This document shows, in pieces, positions 36,301 to 46,130 of a stretch of 64,000 nucleotides of DNA. The number at the start of each line of letters is the position of its first letter. The first letter of the stretch is position 1. Made by a program: the position numbers and the translations under genes. The DNA lies in the NCBI GenBank assembly GCA_013398295.1, contig VZSF01001924.1, positions 62,625 through 126,624 on the forward strand, given 5' to 3'. The notes under the pieces were generated by a model. The model searched no databases, had not been told where the DNA came from, and saw only the letters and a program-made list of their open reading frames with translations. Source of the DNA: Chionis minor. Taxonomy: Eukaryota; Chordata; Aves; Charadriiformes; Chionididae.

Positions 36301-37732
36301 TTTACACATAACAGAAGATACTATTTATTCCTAATATTTTTAGCCCATCAAGCTGTTACAATGACAGTAACAACTTCGTCTTATGAAAAATTCTGATTGT
36401 ATGTACCAGTGTAGTTTACTGCTCACAGTTTATATGCCTACCCAGCTGAAAGAAAACAAAATTCATATATTTTTAATGATATATACAAAGCCTGTTTTCC
36501 TTTTTTTTTCCCCCAGACAAAAAATGTATGCTATTTGGGAAATGTACATTTTTGTCACACACTGCAAACAAGATCTCTTTTTTTTTGGAAGATTCCTTTT
36601 TGGACTGATGATAAACTTATTACTGAAAATCCAGAAAGATTTTTCTCCCATAATCACGTGCAAAAAAAAAACCAAACCAAAAAAACAAAAACCAGTGGAC
36701 ATTTGCAAAACTAGAAAATCAGATTTCTTTAATAGCCTATTACTGAAACTGCTTATGAGTGTTGAGAAAGAAGTATTACCACAAGTCTGAAATGGAGTTT
36801 ACATACAGAAAATTAACTTGAAATAGTTCATGGGCAAATCAAGTCCTCCCTGCTTCAGATACATTGCTATTTGATATGTTATTTTCTCTGACAGGTTACT
36901 TGCATTTGTATACCCTTAAAAAGGATCATAATGCTGGAGGAAACAAGTATGTGTGGTTTCTCTGTAAGGTATTCTTTAATCGGAAAACGAGAATTATGTG
37001 TGTTGACAGGTTTATGTGCATTCTGTCATATAGCATATGGTGGTGCTGATAAGAACTTGTAATACTCTGTCTAAAGACCTCTCATCTTTGCAATGTCCCT
37101 GACATCCCATGCTCATTTTGGTCTTAGGTAGGAAAAAAATTGAAATACAATATTGGAGCTTGAATGAAGGGATTCATGAAACTTGGTGACTTGTCCCAAA
37201 CAAGACTGATGAGGTGAAAAAAAACGACGACAAACCTCTTCAGTTACTTTTTCCAGTGTCTTCTGTGTGTCAAAATAAAATTTCTTGATTTAAGTAGAGA
37301 GAATAGATTTACACATCAAGTAAAATTACTTATGATAATGTTTTTTAGGTATCTTTGGTTTAGCTATCTTTATCTTAGAGTATCTGTATCACCTGCTTTA
37401 ATAGAAGGTACTACAATTTTCCCTGTATCTCTGATGATTTAAGAATATAATGACACTAATAGTACAGCTTTATCTTGAATAACATTTTGTGTGCATGTAC
37501 AACTGTAGCTTACCTGTTCCTGCTCTAAGGAACACATTCAGAACCAACTCAATTGAAAATGTTGGCCAAGAAATTTCAGGCCTTATTCTGAAATTTATGG
37601 ACTCATCAACAGCGCTAAACATGAAGCATTAATCTCTTATCCTGTTTTACAACACAATTGTGCCAAATGTTCTAGGTAAGGGACTGTCAGCAGTTTAGTC
37701 TGAATGTTGATTATTTGGATGTCATGACTTAC
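33331..37732. other. Unique AT-rich non-coding DNA
   Basis: No gene was recognised. A poly-T run at about 35974-35992 is followed by (CCCCT)n at 35993-36012. The stretch 34500-35250 contains an octamer-like ATTTGCAT and several TAAT cores and could be a conserved non-coding element, but this cannot be judged from one genome. A CAG|GTAAGC donor-like site on minus at about 37510-37518 follows a 35-codon open frame without a convincing acceptor. Confidence 0.5.
35974..36012. repeat. Poly-T followed by (CCCCT)n
   Basis: A run of about 19 T passes directly into four CCCCT-type units. Such homopyrimidine tracts are prone to length change and to sequencing or assembly error. Confidence 0.9.
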
Positions 37733-37882
37733 CTGCTGGGGGTGTGGGGGGACTTGGGGGTGGAACAAATGGTGCAGGTTGAGTGATCTGGAAACTTTCC
37801 ACTCTGGAAACTTGAGACATCTTAGAGAGATGTGGCTGTTCAGAAGCTGTGAAAACATTCATGCAGCTTGGATGGCTTTGGG
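37733..37882 (-). CDS. Candidate internal coding exon, proline-rich
   Basis: On the minus strand a 150-bp open segment is followed by a perfect donor, CAG|GTAAGT (GT at 37731-37732). It is preceded by an acceptor with a long pyrimidine tract ending in GATTCCAG (AG at 37883-37884). The frame is phase 1 at both ends, so the exon would keep frame if skipped. A second acceptor, TTTTCACAG, at 37847-37848 gives a 114-bp version, also phase 1. The peptide includes SKMSQVSRVESFQITQPA followed by a proline-rich end (PPPSPPTPPA), a pattern typical of SH3 or WW ligands. I do not recognise the gene. By chance, about one such donor in two is expected for a window of this size, and the C-rich strand favours proline codons, so this is a hypothesis. 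Confidence 0.35.
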
Positions 37883-40771
37883 CTGGAATCACAAGCAGGA
37901 GGAGGATGGAGGGGGAGGTATGGGACAAGTGGATGTTGATAGTTTTGACTATTACAAAAAATTTTAATTGTAGGTAGGGGTACTAATTTGGATGACATGA
38001 TTCATCAGGTTATTGATTTCACTGTAGACATCTCTCAGCTCGAAGGAAACCATTTCAAAGATTTACATTGGTTGGTAGTCTGGACATGGAGATGCTAGTT
38101 AATACTGAAGCTGACAGGGTGTCTTGTATGATAATGCATTTTTAGTTTAATACAGTAAGTGAGGCAATGCTATTTTAAAGGTTCCTTTTGGCTTGTTTAC
38201 AGGAAGTGGTAGTAAATAAGGAGAAACACAATTATACCTTGTATTTGATATATACAGTCATGCCGTCTATTACTATTTTAGATTACTCATCTATATCCTT
38301 TTCTGCATTTAGTTTATGCAACAGAATTATTTAGGAATGATTTTATGCACAATAGCTTTTAATATTTTTAAAGGTAGTAAAATCATGCATGCTGTGAAAA
38401 GCCTAATAACTTTTGTATATTTTTTACAAGATACCTATATACCAAACGCTACACATTAAAAGGTAGCTGGACTGCAGGAAATAAAACTCTAGCAAGATGA
38501 TAATCAAACAGTAATATCTTAAGTAAGGGCAAATTCAAATATTCCTAGGCATCATCATTCATAAATTGAACAGACAGCTTTGAAACTCTTTATAGAGCAC
38601 CCTTCTCAGACAGTTAACACCTTTTTGTGGTTGCTTTAGTCCTTTTCATCTGACTAATACGTCTCTTAAAACAGGGTCACCAACAAGGATGTGCTATTTT
38701 AGAGATGTTATATTCATACCAAATGCAGAAGTAACACAATTTTGTATAAAGTGCACCCCTGATTGTCATTAGTTACATTTGCATTTTAATATCCCACTAG
38801 GTAGCCTGAAACCACCCTTAAGCCCAAGTGATTCTTTTAGCGTCCGTACTTCAGTACAGGCCCATACTCAGATGCAACAGGCAACTTTATGTGCAAGTTT
38901 GTCAGAAAGTTTAGGACACAGGAATAACAATTTTTTTTTTTTTTTTCTCTTAGCTATGTCTGCCATCATGTGTCCCACAACAGATCAATTGGCTGAGTCC
39001 TTCCTGTACAGTTCTCAGCATTGTATGTTGCAAGGTCAGAATGGTACTGCAATGGTTTGACCACAGGGGACAGTTAATGGCTTTCTCTCTATGACGGTGT
39101 GGACAGACCGAGTCTGGGCAGGCAGAGTCAGGCCAGGGAGCACACCGCACATTAGCTAGCTTGCTCATAGGCTGCACTGCTTCATAGAACGGTTGTAGAG
39201 AGACCATCTGTCTTGGAGTACCACAGCAATATTCATTTTTTAAAGGAGAGGGAGCATCTTTCACATTACCTTGATACCAAAACGTCTATGACAGATTTCA
39301 TCGTCTTCAGGCCTCTGTGTTTTTAATTTTTCTTCTTTGTGTGTATATGTATTTTCATTTCATGGACTGTTTCAGGCAATAAGGAGTGCCAATGCTCAAT
39401 GTGTCTTTCTCGCTATGACAGAAGGGCAGAAGCAGTGGCAAATGCAGCCAGCACAGAGAAACAGAATCAATAATTCAGCATCCTTTCTTCAGTCACAGAA
39501 ATTTGTTGTCCCACAGCCCTAGAGCAGAGAGAGGACCTGTGCCAATTCCAATTGTGGGGAACATACTCTTGCAACAGAGAATGTGTCTTTGTGAGAGCAT
39601 TGATTCATGAAGAAGGAAATGGAAAGTATGGAGAAATAGAGTGTGAAAATAATTATCAGGAGTTTATTTTACAGCAAGACTGATATTTTAGAGAGAGGAG
39701 ATAGCTGCTTGTGTCTACATACAGGGACTGTAGTATCCTTGAACATATCTAGTACCACATGGGAATTCAGCAAGTGAGAAATTATGGTAGCATTCAAAGT
39801 TGGTTCAATTGTTACTTATCCTCATGTCCCTCAGCCTTTACCATTACTATTTTGGTAGACATGACAATGGTGAGTGTTGTGCTGAAATTGAGGGGGAAAA
39901 TCCTCCAAACTATAAAATTCTTCCCTCTTTAAGATACACATTTTGTTATGCACAACAATAAATTGAACATACTGTTACTGGAGTTTTAATAAGACCATAA
40001 AGTTTCTGCTCTATATGTAAAATGAAACAGTTGATTTAGTTTATAATCATACAAACAATAAAAGCTACTGTAAAATATATATAATTCTCTGAAGTATGAA
40101 TTTGATTACAAAGAATAATGCTGACAAAGTACACAGCATGTCAGGCAGCTAGACAAAAGAGGCGGGAGGATAATTAAAAAACATTACATTAATTTATTTA
40201 AAACTCAAGGGTCTGATTTCCAATATAAACCAATACATTCTGTGAAAGACCAATTTGGAAGGTAACTGCTGTTACTAACCAATACAAGCTTCAGCCAAGG
40301 CAAAATATGTATGCCTCTTCCAATCTCCTTGCCTGCGGGCATATGCTTTGTGTCAGTCATAGTTAATTTTGCACTAGAAATCCATGTGGGACTGCCAGCT
40401 GGAAGCAAGGGGAATGAAAACAATGCATGTAAGTGCCTTGAACTGCTGGAAATACGATGCTTGGCATTTAGATGTCAAAAAAATTGCTATTTGTTTATTG
40501 TCAAATTAAATGTCCTCAGACTAAACGCTCATCTATAATTGAAGTTTATTTTTAAAGCAAACTTCAGCAACCTCTCTTTCTGCTCTTGCCACCCATTTTT
40601 ATTATCCTGAGAGAGCCTGGAAGTATGTCACAACACCAGAGATTTCAAGCTATGTGTCTTCAAGGAACTATAGATTGTGATTAGATGCTTCATCTCAAGG
40701 CATGAAGTTGAGTTTGGCAAGTTTAGTCATTTTTTTTGCTATTTTCACCAAAATAGAAGAAAAAAAGACTA
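37883..40771. other. Unique AT-rich non-coding DNA
   Basis: There is a poly-T run at about 38931-38946 followed by CTCTTAG, a strong acceptor-like sequence on plus, but no donor or coding frame follows it convincingly. The segment 39060-39260 is locally GC-richer and unassigned. Confidence 0.5.
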
Positions 40772-40860
40772 TTATAGAATCATGGAGTAATTCATGTTAG
40801 AAAGGACCTCTGAAGGTCTTTTGGTCCAAGCCCTACTTCAGAGCACAGCTCTATATTGTT
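40772..40860 (-). mobile_element. Short CR1 3'-end fragment
   Basis: The plus strand shows the reverse complement of a CR1 tail: 'ttatagaatcatggag', then 'agaaaggacctctgaaggtc', then 'ggtccaagccc'. Only the last 90 or so bases of the element remain. Such very short 3' pieces arise from early termination of target-primed reverse transcription. Confidence 0.8.
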
Positions 40861-43091
40861 AGTGGAAATTGTTTAAACAAAATGAACTCAACATGACTGA
40901 AGAAGGTCAGGAGACTTTTTGTTTTTTTTACCCTCATCTATCTGCAGTGGGTCTGAAGGGTTACAGATCAGTTCTGATAGAAACGGAGACATCTAAATGT
41001 GGAGACTGAAACTGGTAATGCTTATCTGAACCAGTGTTTATGCGAGAAAATAAATTATTTATTTCCTATCTACTGTCCCTGCAGAATTCATCAGTCTCTT
41101 TTTCCCTGTACTTCTCTCACAGTGCACCACAGCATGAATTCATGAAGGTTTCTGTTAAGTGGAAGTCTATTAGGCTCTTCATTCCACTTTACAGGTGGTG
41201 ATAGATCACAGAGGAAATCAGAAGCATGTGAAACAGTGCATTAGGTAACCCACCCCCAGTTCAAAATATTTAAATACACATTCAGCTAGAATTCAGAGTG
41301 AGATGGAGAGAAGCCTAAAAAGAAAAACAGGCTTGGAAAATGTTTTTCTTTTAAACTTTAGCAAGGTTTCTTATGCAGAACTAGATTATGGGGTTAAGAA
41401 GCATGTGCTCTAACTGATCATTCAGTGGAAGCTTATATTTATTGAATGGACTACGTTGTCCTTCACAAGTAATTCCTCTGACCTTAGGGATTCTCTTGAC
41501 AGAATCAGACCCTACTTTCTAGCTTTTATTTTATGGTCCGATGGTCCATTTCAGCTGTTTAACTCACATGCATTCTTACTGCACTATTTTAACATTCAGA
41601 TTCAAGACCAAGGAGTCTCAGTTGGTCCCAGGCCTGCTATAGAAATTTCAACTAAAACTCTATGAAATTAAGTTTTAAAGCTGCTCAGAGTTTAAAGGCT
41701 GCTTCTCAGCTACTTTTGCCTCTTCTGCTGCTTCTTGTAGCAAAGCACTGATTTTATGTGCACAGCAGCTTGGCACAAGCATAGCTTTTTAGGACCCACA
41801 CTCTGCTAGCTTTTGGATGACAGGAAGAGATGGGAAAGGAGAAATGTTGTACAGAATAAAGAGGAAAGGACAAACAATCCAATTAGTTTCTAAAAAATAA
41901 TAATAACCTTAGCTGTTAAATCTGTCACTTCAGCCTTTTTTAAACACCCTGATTTAAAGTAATATATATATATTTTAACCATATATGGTTGGCCAATTGT
42001 AATAAAAAATAGTTCTAGCTGATTTAAGAGCCACTTTATTTTCTTTAAAGAAACCAACCAAAAGAAAAAGTGCAAATTTTTGCTATAATTTCTGAAATGT
42101 AAACTGCAATAAATGAATTCCTTTCTTCACTTTTTGCAGAGTTTTATGATGCTATAATGCAGAGGCAGCCTGCCTGGGCTGGCTTATTATATTGAGCTAG
42201 ATGATTCCAGTAGCTAATGAAACCTCAGCAAACAATGAAATCCTGGAAACTTCCGATAAAGCAAATAAGATCAATGAGAGAGGTAGAAAATAATTCCATA
42301 AAGGCACAATTTATTAGTAATAGAAGTGGGGGAATGGGGAAGATAGACCAGGTGGGGGCAAAATGAAGCAGCTGAAGCAGTTGAAACTAATAACAAATAA
42401 TAGATATTAGGAAGTGGAGAGGGATAGAGATTCAAAGGATTTCTGGATATATTTTTTTCTCAGGGAAAAATAGTACTTTGTTGCAATTATGCCGGTGGTG
42501 AAATTTAATATTGTTAACCAGGCATTACAAAAATACTTTTTTTTTACTAGGACTACTGATTTTAATAGAATGACTTCCAATCTGCCATCCAGATCATGTG
42601 AAGATCATTCACAGTTTGCCTTTTCTATATCAAGGGTCTTGGAAACAATAAGACCCATGTCAAGGATAATTACAAATTTGTTTTCAGTGCACGTGGAGAC
42701 AGCTCTGTTGTATGAAATATCTCACTAAAGAAAACCAGCAGTGACTCAGTGAGGGCATTCTTAGGGAAAACAAAACAAAACAAAAAACAACCCAAAACCC
42801 CACAAGAACAATATTCAGAAGGATATGTTTCAAGATCTCTAGCCTGTACAGGTAATGTACCTGAATATTATGGAGTAAAGTAAAATTTTCATTTTTGTAA
42901 AATATTGAGTACGTAAAAAGGACAGCCAATTAATAAAATATATCCTATGAATTTTATCTGAGCCTACTTTCATGGTAACCTGCTGAAACATTTTACTTTC
43001 TATTACAAAAGATGAGGAGATTTATTATAACAGCTCTGCTAATGAGACATTATCTGCTAAGCCCTGTAACACGACTATTTGTAATCATATA
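40861..43091. other. Unique AT-rich non-coding DNA
   Basis: No gene or repeat family was recognised. A small moderately GC-rich stretch near 42150-42260 has no assignable identity. Confidence 0.55.
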
Positions 43092-43929
43092 GCCATTTTC
43101 AAAAAGGTTAAAAAAGATGACCTGGGAAACTACAGGCCAGTCAGTCTCACCTCTGTGCCTGGCAAGATCATGGAGCAGATCCTCCTGGAAACTCTGCTAA
43201 GGGACGTGGAAAATAAGGAGGTGATTGGTGGCAGCCAGCATGACTTCACTAAGGGCAAATCATGCCTGACAAATTTGGTGTCCTTCTATGATGGAGTTAC
43301 AGTGCTGCTGGATAAGGGGAGAGCAATTGATGTCGCCTGCCTGGACTTGTGCAAGGCATTTGACACTGTCCTGCATGATATCCTGGTCTCTGAATTGGAG
43401 AGACATGGATTTGACAGATGGACCACTCGGTGGATAAGGAACTGGCTGAATGGCCGCAATGGGTCAACAGTAGCGGTCAGCGGGTCAATATCCAAGTGTT
43501 GTGCAGTGACAAGTGGTGTTCCTCGGGGGTCGGTACTGGGCCAGTGCTGTTTAACATGTTTGTTGGCGACATGGATGTTGGGACTGAACGCATCCTCAGC
43601 AAGTTTGCTGATGACACCAAGCTGTGTGGAGTGGAGGGAAGGGATGCCGTCCAGAAGGACCTGGACAGGCTTGAGCAGTGGGCCTGTGCCAAGTTCACAA
43701 AGTTCAGCAAGGCCAAGTGCAAGCTCCTGCATGTGGGTTGGGGCAATCCCATGCAGCAATACAGACTGGGTGGAGAATGGATTGAGAGCAGCCCTGAGGA
43801 GAGGGACTTGGGGGTGTTGGTAGATGAGAAGCTCAACATGAGCTGGCAATGTGTGCTTACAGCCCAGGCGGCCAGCTGCATCCTGGGCTGCGTCAAAAGA
43901 AGCGTGGTCAGCAGGTCAAGGGAGGTGAT
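43092..43929 (+). pseudogene. CR1 copy B reverse transcriptase (frameshifted)
   Basis: It carries the same RT blocks and the same missing base at about 43540-43542 as copy A, so motif A (LDLCKAFD) and motif C (FADD) again lie in different frames. From the methionine codon at 43155, 222 residues match copy A exactly. In the frame carrying motif C the only difference over the shared part is one Ser-to-Gly change (AGC to GGC near 43475). The frame is cut at 43929 by the nested CR1. Confidence 0.9.
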
Positions 43930-44297
43930 GTCTTTTTAGTCTGGAGAAGAGAAGACTGAGGGGGAATCTCATCAATGTCTCCAAATACTTAAAGGGAGAG
44001 TGCCAGTAGGAGGGGGCTAGTCTTTTTTCAGAGGTACCCAGTGACAGGACAAGAGGTAATGGGCACAAACTCAAATATAGGAACTTCCATCTCAACATGA
44101 GGAGGAACTTCTTTGCTTTGAGGGTGACAGAGCTCTGGAACAGGCTGCTCAGAGAGGCGATGGAGTCTCGACTCTGGAGACATTCCAAACCCGCCTGGAT
44201 GCCATCCTATGTAACCTGCTGTAGGTGGAGCTGCTCTGGCAGGGTAATTGGACCAGATGATCTCTAGAGGTCCCTTCCAACCCTTAACATTCTGTGA
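43930..44297 (+). mobile_element. CR1 3' fragment nested inside CR1 copy B
   Basis: About 365 bp covers the end of the CR1 coding region and its 3' untranslated part, ending 'cccttccaacccttaacattct' with a following GTGATTCT. It belongs to a different 3'-end type from the host CR1, which ends 'ccttccaacctaaaccattcta'. The host sequence 'ggaggtgattctgcccc' of copy A is split as 'ggaggtgat' and 'gtgattctgcccc'. The repeated GTGAT is either a 5-bp target duplication or microhomology with the CR1 tail, so the exact right end is ambiguous. Confidence 0.88.
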
Positions 44298-44872
44298 TTC
44301 TGCCCCTCTACTCCACTCTCGTGAGACATCACCTGGACCACTGAGACTAGCTCTGGAGCCCCCAACATAAGAAGGACATGGACCTGTTGGAGTGGGTCCA
44401 GAGAAGGGCCACAAAGATGATGAGAGAATTAGAGCACCTCTGCTATGAAGAAAGGCTGAGAGAGTTGGGGTTGTTCAGCCTGGAGAAGAGAAGACTTCGG
44501 GGAGACCTTAGAGCAGCCTTCCAGTATCTGATGGGGTCTACAAGAAATCTGTAGAGGGACTTTTCACAAGGGCATGTAGTGACAGGATGATGAGGGGTAA
44601 TGGCTTCAAACTGGAAGAGGGTAGATTTAGACTAGATATTAGAAAGAATTTCTTCACTCTGACGGTAGTAAGACACTGGAACCTGTTGTCCAGGGAAGTT
44701 GTGGAGGCCCCATCCCTGGAATTGTTCAAGGCCAGACTGGATGGGGCTTTGAGCAACCAGCTCTAGTGGGAGGTGTCCTTGCCCATGGCAGGGGGGTTGG
44801 AACTAGATGATTTTTCAGGTTCCTTCCAACCTAAACCATTCTATGATTCAATGATTCTATGACATGACTATC

Positions 44873-45884
44873 CGTCATTTTGTTTTGCTTTGTAAGAGTG
44901 GCAGCTTGACATAACTTAACATCCTCACCTTCTCAAAAGAAGAATTTATGTGCAAGTGCAGAAGAGTGTTCACCTGTTTCTTTCCAGAAAATAAAATCTT
45001 TACATGGACACAAAGGTTAGGCCAAGGAGAAGAAAGCAGTGCAAAACAGTCATCAGGCTTAATATTTTTTTCTGTGGTCTGAAGCCATCTTTTTCCGGCA
45101 CAGAACAAAGAGACCCCAGTGTCTCTTTTGGATCCAGGTATCCCCCAAACCAGAAATTTGGTATTTCAGATTAAATCCATTGTTAACTTTTATAGAGGAC
45201 AAAATTTCCTTCTCACTCCCTCTCTCTTACCTTGGACAGGTCTCATGAAATACTTTTTTTTTCACGGTGACAGTATACAATTTCATGTCCAATGTAAAGT
45301 GACAACTCATTAAACACTATTTATCTTGCATTCATCACAAAATATCTTTCTTTGCACTACCAATAAAATAAACCAAATGCAGCTCCAAAATGTAGATAAA
45401 TTGAAGAGACCTTATTTGTAACATGTAACCAACTATATCAATTCATGTGCTTCTGTAATAAATTTTATCTATTATGCTGATGCATTAAGTTACATGGGTT
45501 TCAGCTTTCATAAAAAATACACAAAATGCAAGATACTTTGTTGTTGCTTTTGTTAATCTATATTGAATTCATTGAATAGATTCATTGATTTCAATATAGA
45601 TTCATTTAATTAATTGAATTCAATCTTTTCCTTACTGTGGCTGCTCTGTAACTTCACCTTCTGTTATCTTTTAATATGTACTGCTATGTCCTGGTAACGA
45701 AGAACTATTACCCCTTGATTTTTGTTTGTGTGGCTGTTAGGTTTTTTCTCCCAGCTCACCTCCTTCTTTTACAGTTCTATTGGGCTGGTAATAGGAACCA
45801 TAGGATTTTTACTTAAAAGAATTTCTTAAATCTTTTAGGTTTTTTGTTGCAATTGCTAAGGCTTGTCTACATGTGTCGTGCAAT
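44873..45884. other. Unique AT-rich DNA with a 13-bp inverted repeat
   Basis: No gene was recognised. A perfect 13-bp inverted repeat lies at 45555-45567 and 45590-45602, with a 22-base spacer that itself contains repeats of ATTCATTGA. Confidence 0.6.
45555..45602. repeat. Inverted repeat, 13-bp arms
   Basis: The left arm AATCTATATTGAA and right arm TTCAATATAGATT are exact reverse complements separated by 22 bases. AT-rich palindromes of this kind are common in non-coding DNA, and no function is implied. Confidence 0.85.
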
Positions 45885-46130
45885 CACTTAATGCTAAATG
45901 ATGGTGACAATAGGGTTGAGTGCTTATGGGTAAGAATCAGGGGGAAGGCCAACAAGGCAGATATCATCATGGAAGTCTGCTACAGACTGGCCAACCAGGA
46001 TGAAGAGGCAGAGGAAATATTCTATAAACAGCTGGGAGAAGACTCACTATCACTAGTCCTTGTTCTTTTGGGGGGCTTCAACTTACCAGATATCTGCTGG
46101 GAATACAACACAGCAGAGAGAACAGTCTAG
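45873..46130 (+). pseudogene. CR1 copy C endonuclease fragment
   Basis: The frame keeps the region 'VCYRLANQDEEAEEIFYKQL' and the catalytic-type block FNLPDICW at about 46076-46100, preceded by GG where the family has GD. That aspartate is one of the conserved residues of the APE-like endonuclease fold, so the domain would be inactive. A stop follows at about 46128. The next frames carry the later part, with SDHK near 46270 and a coding relic at 46397-46801 (EDYKDAVRLCREKIRRDEAQ). The first 13 or so codons lie before recognisable CR1 sequence. Confidence 0.85.

Larger units (their letters stand above)
43092..44872 (+). mobile_element. CR1 LINE copy B (5'-truncated, interrupted by another CR1)
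   Basis: It begins within the RT coding region ('ccattttcaaaaagg' at about 43092), shortly before the '[13 protein letters not shown]' block. It is interrupted at about 43930 by a second CR1 3' fragment, resumes near 44294-44302 at 'tctgcccctctac', and ends in a CR1 tail ('attctatgattcaatgattctatga') near 44870. The upstream 830 bp nearly match copy A base for base. After the nested insert, A and B differ at many positions, for example 'cccttgcgagacagaacctg' against 'actctcgtgagacatcacct'. Confidence 0.93.

Noticed and set aside
37510..37625. CAG|GTAAGC donor-like site on minus after a 35-codon open stretch
   Set aside because: No acceptable acceptor precedes it, and the implied intron to the candidate exon at 37733 would be very short. 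Kept only as a note.
38931..39060. Strong poly-T plus CTCTTAG acceptor on plus followed by a 37-codon frame
   Set aside because: There is no donor at the end and a stop follows. Poly-T runs create acceptor look-alikes often.
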